DNA of 13,730 nucleotides from DATMBL01 sp050735975 (GCA_050735975.1 JBOHVS010000103.1:1-13730), one strand, 5' to 3'; shown: positions 6,511 through 13,730, counted from the first letter of the stretch. Translations and numbers: made by a program. Notes: generated by a model not told the origin, from the letters alone.

Positions 6511-7608
6511 TCAACGCGTCCACCATGCTTCCGTTTGATGATTTGGCTGGGGCCGCCTGATTGCCAACCGATTCATCTCCACCGCGGGGACGATATCGTG
6601 CTCCATGAGATCGTAGATGGCGTGCTGATGCTCCCGCCGTCCATCTCCGGGCGACGGTAGCGATGTTGTGGCAACCACCAGCTTCAAAGCCGGCACGACG
6701 AAAATGAACTGCCCTCCGTGTCCCCATGCGTAATAGGTGGTGTGGCCACCGAGTGTATCAATCCACCAGCCATAACCGTATTCGCGGCCGCTCCAGCGCG
6801 ACCGCGTGCGCGGCTTGAGAGACTCTTTGATCCACGTTTCCGACACTACTAGTTTGTCTCCGGCTCGACCCCCGTCAAGATAAAGCTCGCCGAACGCGAG
6901 CATGGCGCGAGGCGTCCAATGCATCTCATTACCACCGAGATAGATGCCCTGGGGGTCGCGCGCCCAGGGTGTAATCGGGAGGCCGAGCGGATCGGTCAAA
7001 TATCGACGCGCGAATTCGAAGGTGCTCATCCTGGTCGCTTTCGTCAGCACCGCGGAGAGTAGGTGCGAATTTCCGGTGCTGTAGATCATCCGACCGCCGG
7101 GTTCGTCGACCAGCGGGCGCGCCAACACGTGACGGACCCAGTTGCTGCTCTGCACCCAACGTCCGTAGTTTACATTGCTGGTGCTCTCAAGGCCCGACCG
7201 CATGGTTAATAAATCTTCGATGGTGATCGTTTTCTTTTTAGCGGCGTCTGCGCCTGTTAGATGCTCGGAGAAAAACTTTTCGATGCTGTCCTGAACGCTC
7301 TTGAGGTAGCCGCGATCAAAAGCAATTCCGACGAGCGCCGACAGAAGACTCTTGGAAGCGGACTTGAGATTCGCCGCGTCCGAGGGGCGTGTCCCGTTGA
7401 AGTAGCGTTCTTCGACCAGCTCCCCGTCGATTGAGATCAGCAAGCTCCGCAGTCGGGGCAAGTCATTCGCTCGTTCCAAGGCGCGCGTGTACAGGGCGGC
7501 CTCGAGCCTCGTCGATTCGGCTTGTAACTCAATCGCGGCCATTGCTGTCGCAATCAACAAAACCGCGAGCACAAGACCGGAAAACGCTAATCTCAATGCC
7601 CTCCGCAT
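6511..7608 (-). CDS. Serine hydrolase of the beta-lactamase (class C-like) fold, membrane-anchored or exported
   Basis: I place the start at the ATG at 7608, where the protein begins MRRALRLAF followed by a hydrophobic helix to about residue 26 (signal or anchor). The frame extends to 7689, but that would overlap the vapC gene and put 27 residues before the signal. Neither start has a strong ribosome site. The 365-residue product has the catalytic Ser83-A-S-Lys86 in NLKSASKSLLSALVG, IEDLLTMRSGLE (130-141), the Tyr176-S-T motif in IYSTGNSHLLSAVL, and a late WGHGGQFIFVVP replacing the KTG triad. This is the pattern of penicillin-binding-protein-like esterases and 6-aminohexanoate-dimer-hydrolase relatives, rather than a resistance beta-lactamase. 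It acts outside the cytoplasmic membrane on an unknown ester or amide. Confidence 0.82.
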   Translation of the reverse strand: MRRALRLAFSGLVLAVLLIATAMAAIELQAESTRLEAALYTRALERANDLPRLRSLLISIDGELVEERYFNGTRPSDAANLKSASKSLLSALVGIAFDRGYLKSVQDSIEKFFSEHLTGADAAKKKTITIEDLLTMRSGLESTSNVNYGRWVQSSNWVRHVLARPLVDEPGGRMIYSTGNSHLLSAVLTKATRMSTFEFARRYLTDPLGLPITPWARDPQGIYLGGNEMHWTPRAMLAFGELYLDGGRAGDKLVVSETWIKESLKPRTRSRWSGREYGYGWWIDTLGGHTTYYAWGHGGQFIFVVPALKLVVATTSLPSPGDGRREHQHAIYDLMEHDIVPAVEMNRLAIRRPQPNHQTEAWWTR

Positions 7609-7630
7609 CTGAAAGCTTTTAGCAAGGCCG

Positions 7631-8044
7631 CTACCAGCAGACAAGGTTAAAATCCAAAAATTCACGAACGGCGGTAAAATCAGCAACATTGCAGGTGATG
7701 AGGTAGGCGCCGATCCGCCGCGCCGTGAGCGCGATCAACACATCAAAATGAAGCTCTCTGGTTTTGTGGACATCGTATCCTTTTGCGGTAACAAGCCGGT
7801 TGACGATCCGTCCTGATTGGATCCACTCCCTTTCATTTGGCGCGATGACCCGGAGGTTTTTTGGCAGATCGTCGACAAATCTCCTCATTGGCCGAGATCG
7901 AGCGCCCCTGGACAATTCGGCCAACACAACGGCGCTGCAACGAATAACAAACTTGAGATCCAGGAGCTCCTGTTTAAAGCGCCCGGATCTCAGGTTGTCT
8001 ACGTATACGGAGGTGTCGAGGATTGCGAGATTAGCTACGGTCAA
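7631..8044 (-). CDS. vapC: VapC-type PIN-domain ribonuclease toxin
   Basis: The protein (137 residues) has the PIN-domain acidic residues in order: Asp10 in LAILDTSVYVD, Glu43 in VVLAELSRGA, Asp101 in ELHFDVLIALTA and Asp122 in TCNVADF. PIN toxins are Mg-dependent RNases, usually cutting tRNA or rRNA, and are held inactive by the paired antitoxin. No ATG or GTG is available near the expected start. The TTG at 8044, inside the last codons of the antitoxin gene, gives a normal-length protein beginning TVANLAILD. The frame itself is open to 8131, but that part is antitoxin coding sequence read out of frame. The 14-base overlap with vapB points to coupled translation. All four catalytic acids are present, so the toxin looks active. 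Confidence 0.82.
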   Translation of the reverse strand: MTVANLAILDTSVYVDNLRSGRFKQELLDLKFVIRCSAVVLAELSRGARSRPMRRFVDDLPKNLRVIAPNEREWIQSGRIVNRLVTAKGYDVHKTRELHFDVLIALTARRIGAYLITCNVADFTAVREFLDFNLVCW

Positions 8045-8222
8045 AGTCGCCCGGCCTCGCCTTTCCACTGTACCGTTTGATGAGCTTACGATGTTTCTCG
8101 GCCTCGACGACTGCTTCCAGAGACATTTCAATGGTCTGGGTTCTGCTCTTCGCTCCCAAGACCCTTTGGGCTCTTCTCACAAGCCGATCATCGAGCCTTA
8201 GCGACGTCAGCGCTTTTGCCAT
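8031..8222 (-). CDS. vapB: VapB-type antitoxin (ribbon-helix-helix-like)
   Basis: This 63-residue protein starts MAKALTSLRLDDRLVRRAQRV. It has a short beta strand then two helices, as in ribbon-helix-helix antitoxins, followed by a charged tail (EKHRKLIKRYSGKARPGDFDRS) that would wrap the toxin. The ATG at 8222 has a good GAGGTGA ribosome site. It lies directly upstream of vapC and overlaps it by 14 bases. In such modules the antitoxin, alone or with toxin, represses its own promoter; a palindrome in the promoter region fits this. Confidence 0.75.
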   Translation of the reverse strand: MAKALTSLRLDDRLVRRAQRVLGAKSRTQTIEMSLEAVVEAEKHRKLIKRYSGKARPGDFDRS

Positions 8223-8242
8223 GACTCACCTCTTTCCGATAT

Positions 8243-8279
8243 GTATATACAGAGTACCAATGCCGTAATACACAGTCAA
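8243..8279 (-). promoter_or_regulatory. Putative vapBC promoter and operator
   Basis: On the minus strand, TTGACT (8274-8279) is followed after 17 bases by TACTCT (8251-8256). The perfect palindrome GTATATAC (8243-8250) lies right after the -10 box, at the expected transcription start and before the vapB ribosome site. This is where an autorepressing antitoxin would bind. The -10 match is modest. Confidence 0.4.
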
Positions 8280-8445
8280 ACTCGGTGTGCCGGCTATCTT
8301 TATACCGTCGAGGTTGATCGCGGCCCGAAATCAGCGGAATTGAGCTCGGAGCCGGGTGATCAAACTTCTACGGCTTGACTTTCTGTCTTGCTGCTGTCGG
8401 AACCTCATAGACAACTCGCGGGTATTTGATCAGGGCGAGGTCTCC

Positions 8446-8473
8446 TTGACGGCAACCCTCCCTTGATTATGTT
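8446..8473 (+). promoter_or_regulatory. Putative hrpB promoter
   Basis: TTGACG (8446-8451) and TATGTT (8468-8473) are 16 bases apart. Transcription would begin near 8480, only about nine bases before the hrpB ATG. The leader would be very short, in keeping with the absence of a good Shine-Dalgarno. The rest of the 266-base gap (8223-8488) shows no gene. Confidence 0.4.
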
Positions 8474-8480
8474 AAGTTAC

Positions 8481-8505
8481 CTCGAGCGATGCGAAAGCCG
8501 GATTT
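8481..8505 (+). repeat. 25-bp direct repeat, right copy (hrpB start)
   Basis: This copy holds the last bases before hrpB and its first six codons. It matches 6469-6493 with one mismatch (G at 8484 against A at 6472). Confidence 0.85.
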
Positions 8506-11032
8506 ACCTACCTTCGAAATCGAGCAGCCGTTGCTCGAAGCCCTGACCATGCACAAGCGGTTGGTTTTAACGGCGCCCACCGGCTCGGGGAAATCAACCC
8601 AAGTGCCGCAGATGCTGCTCGACGGCGGTTTGCTGCGCGATGGTCAAGTGACGGTCTTGCAGCCGCGCCGGTTGCCGACGCGAATGCTCGCTGCGTGGGT
8701 CGCGCAAGCCCGAGACGTAAGACTCGGCGGCGAGGTGGGCTATCAGATACGGCTCGACAACGTCACCTCTCCCGCCACGCGTATCTGTTATGTGACCGAA
8801 GGCGTGCTGCTGCGCCGGATGTTGGCTGATCCCGGCTTGAAGGGTGTCAGCGCCATCGTGTTCGACGAGTTTCACGAACGGCATCTCTACGGGGACATCA
8901 CCTTGGCCCGTGCGCTGCAAATCCAGGAATCGACGCGGCCGGATCTCATCATCATCGTCATGTCGGCCACGTTGGATGTCGCTGCGGTGCAGAAGTATCT
9001 GCACCCTTGTGCGCTGTTGTCGTCGCAAGGCCGCACTTACCCTGTCGCCATCGAATATCTGTCCCAACCTGCCGGTGAGGCGCCCGTCTGGGAACTTGCG
9101 GTCAGAGAACTCCAACGCCTGGTGCGCCGGCATTCTCAAGGCGACGCGCTCATTTTCATGCCCGGGGCGTACGAGATCACTCGTACGGTGCAGGCGGCGC
9201 GGGATACGCTCGGCCGGCAGTTCGTCGTCTTTCCATTGCACGGCGAATTGCCGCCGGTCGATCAGGACGCGGCAGTCGCCCGATACGACCGGCGCAAAAT
9301 CGTCGTCGCCACCAACGTCGCGGAAACCTCGCTCACGATCGACGGTGTGCGTCTGGTGATCGACAGCGGTTTGGCGCGCATTCCCCGATATGACCCGTAT
9401 CGCGGCATCAACACGCTGCTCGTCGAAAAAATCAGCCACGCCGCAGCCGACCAGCGAGCAGGACGCGCCGGTCGCACCGCGCCCGGCCACTGCTTGCGCC
9501 TATGGACAGCGCATGACCAGGCCGCGCGTGCCGCCCAGGAACTCTCGGAAGTGAAACGTCTTGATCTCTCGGAGGTGATCCTGACGCTCAAGGCTAGCGG
9601 CGTAAAGGACGTGCGGGCATTCCGCTGGTTGGAGCCGCCCGACACTCGCGCGCTGGAACGCGCCGAGAAGCTGCTCACCGACTTGGGAGCCATCGACGAC
9701 ACGACGGGTGCTATCACCGCACTCGGACGGCGCATGCTCGCATTTCCAGCGCATCCCCGGTACGCGCGGATGTTTCTCGCCGCCCAAGACTATGGTTGTG
9801 TTTGGCCGGTCGCGTTGATCGCCGCCTTGACGCAAGGACGGGACTTGCTCGTGCGCCGGCAAGGAAAGCAAGTTGAAGACGCACGCGATGATCTGTTCGA
9901 TGAAGAGACGGAGTCGGATTTTTTTGTGCTGATGCGCGCCTGGCGCTACGCCGAGCGCAATGGGTACCACAGCGACCGCTGCCGCCGGCTCGGCGTTCAC
10001 GCCCAGGCAGCGCGTCAGGTCGGGCCGTTGTTCGAGCAGTTCTTGAGGATCGCCGCCGCCGAGGGTTTGGACATCAGCGAGAAGTCTTTCGCGCCCGCTG
10101 CCGTGCAGCGTTGTGTGCTGGTTGGATTTTCCGACCATCTCGCCAGGCGTCTGGACGCCGGCTCACTACGTTGCGAACTGGCTCATGGCCGTCGTGGTGT
10201 GTTGGCCCGTGAGAGCGTCGTGCAGAAAGCTCCTCTCTTCGTCGTCTCCGAGGTACGCGAGGTGCAAAGCCGCAGCGGCAGGGACCGATCCTTGAATGTC
10301 GTGCTGAATCTGGCCACGGCGATCAAGGAGGAGTGGTTGCGCGAACTTTTCCCGGAGGACTTCACGGAAGTCCGTGCCGTTGTCTACGACCCGACACTCA
10401 AGCGCGTCGTTGTCCGGGACGAGACGCGGTTCCGCGATCTGGTTCTGAAAGAGAAACTCTCCGATAATCCACCGGTTGAGGAAGCTGCCGCGATTCTGGC
10501 GCGCGAAGTTGCGGCCGGCCGCTGCGCTCTCGAGAACTGGAACGAATCGGTTGAACGATGGATCCTTCGCGTCAATCGGTTACGCGAATGGATGCCGGAG
10601 CTGGCATTGCCCGTCATCGGAGAAGAGGACCGAAACGCCATGCTCGAGCTGATTTGCCACGGCGCTTTCAGCCAGAAAGAAATCAAAGATCGGCCTGTTT
10701 GGCCTGTTGTCAAGTCATGGCTGTCCCGGCGGCAACAGGCGAGTATAGAGGAGTATGCGCCTGAGCGGATTGGGTTGCCCAACGGCCACACCGTGAAGGT
10801 GGTCTACTCCGTCGACGGGCCGCCGACGATTGCGGCGCGCATCCAGGATTTATACGGCATCAAAGAAGCGCTCTGGATTGCCAACCGTCGCGTTGCCGTC
10901 CGCATTCAGGTGCTCGCGCCAAGTAACCGCCCGGTGCAGATTACTGAGAACCTGGCGCTTTTCTGGCGTGAAACCTATCCGAAACTCAAACAGCAACTGC
11001 AGAGCAAGTATCCGAAGCATGACTGGCGCTGA
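8489..11032 (+). CDS. hrpB: ATP-dependent helicase HrpB (DEAH-box)
   Basis: The 847-residue protein has all DEAH/RHA helicase motifs: motif I APTGSGKST (29-37), motif II as DEFH (126-129, the HrpB form of DEAH) in VFDEFHERH, motif III MSAT (158-161), motif V ATNVAETSLTIDGV (about 274-287) and motif VI QRAGRAGR (322-329). Winged-helix/HA2-type sequence follows, then the HrpB-specific C-terminal domain with VYDPTLKRVVVRDE and a final HDW near the C-terminus. Length fits the family (about 810-850). HrpB proteins are cytoplasmic NTP-dependent RNA helicases of uncertain cellular role. The ATG is supported by the family-typical LPTFEIEQPLLEAL start; the ribosome site is weak. The next gene begins about 100 bases downstream on the same strand. 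Confidence 0.95.
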   Translation: MRKPDLPTFEIEQPLLEALTMHKRLVLTAPTGSGKSTQVPQMLLDGGLLRDGQVTVLQPRRLPTRMLAAWVAQARDVRLGGEVGYQIRLDNVTSPATRICYVTEGVLLRRMLADPGLKGVSAIVFDEFHERHLYGDITLARALQIQESTRPDLIIIVMSATLDVAAVQKYLHPCALLSSQGRTYPVAIEYLSQPAGEAPVWELAVRELQRLVRRHSQGDALIFMPGAYEITRTVQAARDTLGRQFVVFPLHGELPPVDQDAAVARYDRRKIVVATNVAETSLTIDGVRLVIDSGLARIPRYDPYRGINTLLVEKISHAAADQRAGRAGRTAPGHCLRLWTAHDQAARAAQELSEVKRLDLSEVILTLKASGVKDVRAFRWLEPPDTRALERAEKLLTDLGAIDDTTGAITALGRRMLAFPAHPRYARMFLAAQDYGCVWPVALIAALTQGRDLLVRRQGKQVEDARDDLFDEETESDFFVLMRAWRYAERNGYHSDRCRRLGVHAQAARQVGPLFEQFLRIAAAEGLDISEKSFAPAAVQRCVLVGFSDHLARRLDAGSLRCELAHGRRGVLARESVVQKAPLFVVSEVREVQSRSGRDRSLNVVLNLATAIKEEWLRELFPEDFTEVRAVVYDPTLKRVVVRDETRFRDLVLKEKLSDNPPVEEAAAILAREVAAGRCALENWNESVERWILRVNRLREWMPELALPVIGEEDRNAMLELICHGAFSQKEIKDRPVWPVVKSWLSRRQQASIEEYAPERIGLPNGHTVKVVYSVDGPPTIAARIQDLYGIKEALWIANRRVAVRIQVLAPSNRPVQITENLALFWRETYPKLKQQLQSKYPKHDWR

Positions 11033-11131
11033 ACGGCTTTGGTATGGGGCGCGGTCGGGCTCATGGAAGGGAGAAAAAAGTCTGGGTTCCGTCATTCGCC
11101 ACCCGTCACCTCTTGGTCTATACTCATTTTG

Positions 11132-12607
11132 ATGAAACACGTGGTTGATCCCGAAGGCCGGCGGCTGCCGATCAAGCTGGATACGACTTCCAACGGGGAA
11201 TTCGCGCCCGTTGCGCTCTCGCCTGCGAACGGCGCCGGCAATCGCCTGGCGCATGAGGCGGCGACCCAAAACGCGAAGCGCTTGGGCCTTAGCCGCCGTG
11301 ATTTCCTCGTTTCGGCTTGCGGCTCAGCGAGCGCGTTGCTCGCGTTCAATGCGGCCAACGCCGCAGCCGGGAAGCGCGCCGGCTTCTTCGAGCTCGAAGC
11401 TGAAGCGGCGCTTGAGGCGCAACTCGCGCAGGCGAGGCTCGGCGGCAAGGGTGAGTTTATTTTCGACGTGCAGGGGCATTTCGTTGACCCAACCGGCGCG
11501 TGGGTGAAGACAGCGCCCGCCAATGCTTTCAAGTGGTCGCCCAAAGCGGGCTGCGGGCTCGCTTCTAAACCCGGCGCGCGCAGTTATCTCAACTGCCTCG
11601 GACCCGAGGAATTCGTGAAGGACGTGTTTCTCGACAGCGATACCGACATGATGGTGCTCTCGTTCGTGCCCTCGCGCCGTGATTCCGAGCCGCTCACGAT
11701 CCAGGCGGCGGATGCGGTGCGCCGGATCGTCGACCGCATGGAAGGCACGCATCGCCTGATGCTCCACGGCCGCGTCAACCCGAATCAGCCGGGCGATCTC
11801 GAGGCAATGGACGAACTGAAAGAGCGCTGGAAGGTGTGCGCGTGGAAGACCTACACCCAGTGGGGCGTGGGCGGCAGGGGCTTCTTCCTCTCGGACGCCG
11901 TCGGCACGCGCTTCATCGAAAAGGCGCGCTCGCTCGACGTGAAGGTGATCTGCGTGCACAAGGGACTGCCCTTCGGCAGGCAGTCCTACGAACACAGCCA
12001 GTGCAGCGACATCGGCGTCGTAGCGAAGCGCTTCCCGGACGTGAGCTTCCTCATCTATCACTCGGGTTTCGTCACCGGCGTCCCCGAGCACGCGTACACC
12101 GGGCGCGGCGCGAGCGACGGTATCGACACGCTCATCCGCTCGCTGGTCGAGAACGGCGTCAAACCCAACAGCAACGTTTACGCCGAGCTCGGCAGCACCT
12201 GGCGCTTTCTCATGCGCGACCGCGACGGCGCGGCGCACGCGCTCGGCAAGCTCGTCAAGTATTGCGGCGAGAACAACGTGCTCTGGGGCACCGACTCCAT
12301 CTGGTACGGCTCGCCACAGGACCAGATCCAGGCGTTTCGCGCTTTCCAGATCTCCCCCGAACTGCGCGCGAAGCACGGCTACCCCGAGATCACCCCGGCG
12401 CTGCGCGCCAAAATCTTCGGGCTGAACGCGACCCGCCCCTACGCTATCAGCGCCGCCGAAGTGAAGAAGCACGCCCGGGGCGACCGCGTCGCCCGCGAGC
12501 GTATCGCCTACCGCGAGCACCCCGAGCCGCACTATCTCACCTACGGGCCCAAGACCCGCCGCGAATTCCTGAACCTGCTCGGCTGGAACGGCGGGTCGCG
12601 CGCTTAG
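11132..12607 (+). CDS. Tat-exported amidohydrolase family (amidohydrolase-2) protein
   Basis: I use the ATG at 11132 (491 residues); in-frame ATGs at 11039 and 11063 lack ribosome sites and add an unlikely leader. A TATACT box at 11119-11124 suggests a short or absent 5' leader. The N-terminus MKHVVDPEGRRLPIKLD leads to a twin-arginine signal LSRRDFL (53-59), a hydrophobic stretch and an ANAAA cleavage region (about 75-79). The mature part is a TIM-barrel metal-dependent hydrolase: FDVQGHFVDP (111-120), VICVHKGLP with His276, LIYHSGF with His310 and LWGTDSIWYG with Asp388. The usual first HxH motif has only its second His (V-Q-G-H), so metal binding may be altered. The substrate is unknown; relatives are decarboxylases or hydrolases of aromatic or cyclic acids. 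GC is clearly higher than on the left side of the window. Confidence 0.85.
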   Translation: MKHVVDPEGRRLPIKLDTTSNGEFAPVALSPANGAGNRLAHEAATQNAKRLGLSRRDFLVSACGSASALLAFNAANAAAGKRAGFFELEAEAALEAQLAQARLGGKGEFIFDVQGHFVDPTGAWVKTAPANAFKWSPKAGCGLASKPGARSYLNCLGPEEFVKDVFLDSDTDMMVLSFVPSRRDSEPLTIQAADAVRRIVDRMEGTHRLMLHGRVNPNQPGDLEAMDELKERWKVCAWKTYTQWGVGGRGFFLSDAVGTRFIEKARSLDVKVICVHKGLPFGRQSYEHSQCSDIGVVAKRFPDVSFLIYHSGFVTGVPEHAYTGRGASDGIDTLIRSLVENGVKPNSNVYAELGSTWRFLMRDRDGAAHALGKLVKYCGENNVLWGTDSIWYGSPQDQIQAFRAFQISPELRAKHGYPEITPALRAKIFGLNATRPYAISAAEVKKHARGDRVARERIAYREHPEPHYLTYGPKTRREFLNLLGWNGGSRA

Positions 12608-12619
12608 CAGCTTCGATAA

Positions 12620-12654
12620 TTCAAAATTCAATGTTCCGCATTCAAGGTTCAAGG
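12620..12654. repeat. Heptad repeat (TTCxxxx), five units
   Basis: Five 7-mers in a row begin TTC: ttcaaaa, ttcaatg, ttccgca, ttcaagg, ttcaagg. Read on the minus strand they are the same family as 5023-5050. It begins 13 bases after the amidohydrolase stop codon. Confidence 0.8.
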
Positions 12655-12789
12655 AAAGAAAAAAGGGGGCGTTGTTGACTAGCTGGAATAACTTCTGCCC
12701 AGCGTGCCCGCGCTCTGGTGACTCGCCCCTTGGTTGCCGTATGTCTACTAATAACCAATGAACTCCTTAGAATTTAACGGTCATTAACG

Positions 12790-12809
12790 AGGAGGGCTGA
12801 GACCCTCCT
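12790..12809. repeat. Short perfect inverted repeat (hairpin)
   Basis: AGGAGGG (12790-12796) pairs with CCCTCCT (12803-12809) around the 6-base loop ctgaga. No T-run follows, so it is a poor rho-independent terminator. It stands 11 bases before the larger inverted repeat and could be its outer part or a transcript-end stabiliser. Confidence 0.55.
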
Positions 12810-12820
12810 GCCGGTACTGA

Positions 12821-12965
12821 GCTCCTAGCAGGTTGCTTGAAAAAAGGTTCGGAATGCTTCGAGAGCCTCAGCATGAACGGAAATCATCAATGATATCCAT
12901 GCCCCTCCGTTCGTCCTGAGCCTGGTCGAAGGACTCCAGGAGGTTTTTCAGCAGTCTCCTGGAGC
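12821..12965. repeat. MITE-like long imperfect inverted repeat
   Basis: Arms of about 60 bases (12821-12880 and 12907-12965) are imperfect reverse complements around a 26-base spacer. Shared blocks, read outward to inward on the left arm, are GCTCC, GCT(T)GAAAAA, CTTCGA, a CCTCAG/GCTCAG block and GAACGG. The right arm carries the pattern ccgttcgtcctgag then gtcgaagg, a well-known dispersed intergenic repeat type in proteobacterial genomes. The right arm also holds its own 9-bp stem, ctccaggag (12934-12942) with ctcctggag (12956-12964). No transposase is encoded, so it would be a non-autonomous element. Confidence 0.65.
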
Positions 12966-13041
12966 CTAAGAGGAATTGATCTGCAGCGCTGTTTGAGGTA
13001 GCGTTCACCCCGAGTTCATTAAACTTAAAGGAGTCAATTGT

Positions 13042-13730
13042 ATGGAAAGAAAAAAAGCGAGTGATTTCGATCCGCAATTGCTTAGTCTGTTCCACAGATA
13101 CGTGCATGGCGGCATTAGCCGCCGCGAGTTTTTGGACGGTGCTGCCAAATTCGCCGTCGGCGGCCTGACGGCGACGGCATTGTGGGACATGCTCCGTCCC
13201 AACTATGCCCTGGCGCAGCAAGTAGCCAAAGACGATAAGCGAATTAAGGCCGAGTACACGATGTACCCCTCGCCCAAGGGCAACTCGTCGAATGGAACGA
13301 TGCGGGGATTACTCGCCCGTCCCGCAACCGGCGACAAATTCCCCGTTGTGGTGGTGGTTCATGAAAACCGCGGCTTGAATCCTTATATAGAGGATGTCGT
13401 GCGGCGCCTGGCCACCGCTGGCTTCATGGCCTTTGGACCGGACGCGATTTGGCCTCTTGGCGGCTATCCGAGCGTTGACAAGTACGGGGCCGAAGCCGAT
13501 GAAAAGGCGCTTGCGATGCAGAAGACGCTCGACCGGGGAAAAATCACCGAAGACTTCGTCGCCGCGGCAGAGTTCCTGCTGAAACATCCGCAATCCACCG
13601 GCAAGCTCGGTGCTGTGGGCTTCTGCTTTGGCGGCAGTATGGTCAACACGCTGGCGGTCCGAATGCCGCAGTTGGCGGCCGGCGTCCCCTTTTATGGCGC
13701 CGCGCCGGCGGTTGACGACGTGCCGAAGAT
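13042..13730 (+). CDS. Tat-exported dienelactone hydrolase family protein (3' partial)
   Basis: The ATG at 13042 follows AAAGGAG with eight bases of spacing. The frame is open to the window end, giving the first 229 residues. A twin-arginine signal is present: GISRREFLDGAAKFAVGG (24-41), with ALAQQ near 56-60 as the likely cleavage region, so it folds in the cytoplasm and is exported. The mature part matches the dienelactone-hydrolase family: VVVVHENRGLNPY (103-115) with conserved Glu108, and the nucleophile elbow GFCFGGS with Cys195, which replaces the serine of ordinary alpha/beta hydrolases. The catalytic Asp and His should lie beyond the edge. YghX-like Tat-exported members are close in layout; the substrate is unknown. 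A MITE-like repeat occupies its upstream region. Confidence 0.88.
   Translation, partial: MERKKASDFDPQLLSLFHRYVHGGISRREFLDGAAKFAVGGLTATALWDMLRPNYALAQQVAKDDKRIKAEYTMYPSPKGNSSNGTMRGLLARPATGDKFPVVVVVHENRGLNPYIEDVVRRLATAGFMAFGPDAIWPLGGYPSVDKYGAEADEKALAMQKTLDRGKITEDFVAAAEFLLKHPQSTGKLGAVGFCFGGSMVNTLAVRMPQLAAGVPFYGAAPAVDDVPK

Larger units (their letters stand above)
12608..13041. other. Intergenic region rich in repeats and hairpins
   Basis: About 430 bases between two plus-strand genes hold no supported coding frame. In order they contain a heptad repeat (12620-12654), an unstructured AT-mixed stretch, a 7-bp-stem hairpin (12790-12809) and a long imperfect inverted repeat (12821-12965). No strong rho-independent terminator with a T-run is visible after the amidohydrolase gene, and no clear promoter for the downstream gene was found. 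Confidence 0.6.

Noticed and set aside
6477..6560. Short gene starting at the left copy of the hrpB start
   Set aside because: The frame gives 27 residues that diverge from HrpB after MRKPD and overlap the end of the serine hydrolase; it is better explained as a duplication scar.
7609..7689. Extended start of the serine hydrolase
   Set aside because: It would overlap vapC by 59 bases and add 27 residues ahead of a clear signal or anchor helix.
8594..9490. 298-residue minus-strand frame inside hrpB
   Set aside because: The plus-strand hrpB frame carries every helicase motif across this range, so this is a shadow.
11039..11131. Upstream starts for the amidohydrolase
   Set aside because: No ribosome site precedes them, and the added sequence lacks the conserved MKHVVDPEGRRLP-type start.
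11324..12652. 442-residue minus-strand open frame
   Set aside because: It lies antisense to the amidohydrolase gene, in high-GC DNA where long shadow frames are expected; it has no family resemblance.
12790..12809. Rho-independent terminator of the amidohydrolase gene
   Set aside because: The hairpin is good, but no T-run follows on either strand and it is 180 bases past the stop codon.
1..13730. An undescribed multi-gene defence or biosynthetic system
   Set aside because: The genes belong to unrelated, recognisable families on alternating strands without a shared operon. Only the small vapBC modules form a system, and these are known types.

Overview
This window looks like chromosomal DNA from an uncultured, free-living bacterium. 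I infer a proteobacterial-like soil, sediment or groundwater lineage of the deltaproteobacterial, Binatota or Methylomirabilota kind. The reasons are moderate-to-high GC, several unrelated hydrolase genes, two Tat-exported enzymes and many intergenic repeats of types common in such genomes. The sequence alone does not settle the taxon. GC is visibly lower on the left (about 1-5100) than over the amidohydrolase gene on the right.

Left part (1-5140): the C-terminal half of an ABC-F ATPase is cut by the window edge. It converges on a PH-like, zinc-ribbon membrane protein of unknown role. Next come a 550-base intergenic region with a 20-bp tandem repeat, a solitary PhnD-type periplasmic binding protein, an alpha/beta hydrolase whose last ~30 codons are displaced by a one-base frameshift, and a decayed VapBC-type toxin-antitoxin locus in which the antitoxin is still open and the PIN toxin has lost its middle. 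All of these after the ABC-F gene are on the minus strand.

Middle part (5141-8488): a GNAT acetyltransferase is followed by a heavily broken gene of the HpaB (4-hydroxyphenylacetate 3-monooxygenase) family. A ~2 kb minus-strand segment then carries a serine beta-lactamase-fold hydrolase and an intact VapBC module. A 25-bp near-perfect direct repeat, which includes the first codons of hrpB, flanks this segment. That suggests it was inserted beside hrpB.

Right part (8489-13730): full-length hrpB (DEAH-box helicase), a Tat-signal amidohydrolase-2 protein, a 430-base intergenic region with heptad repeats, a hairpin and a MITE-like inverted repeat, then the start of a Tat-exported dienelactone-hydrolase-like protein cut by the right edge.

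The genes do not form one pathway. The window reads as a patchwork of housekeeping genes, single-gene hydrolases and decaying accessory modules, with small repeats in most gaps. I looked for an undescribed multi-gene system and did not find a convincing one. The best leads are the repeat families and the duplicated hrpB start.
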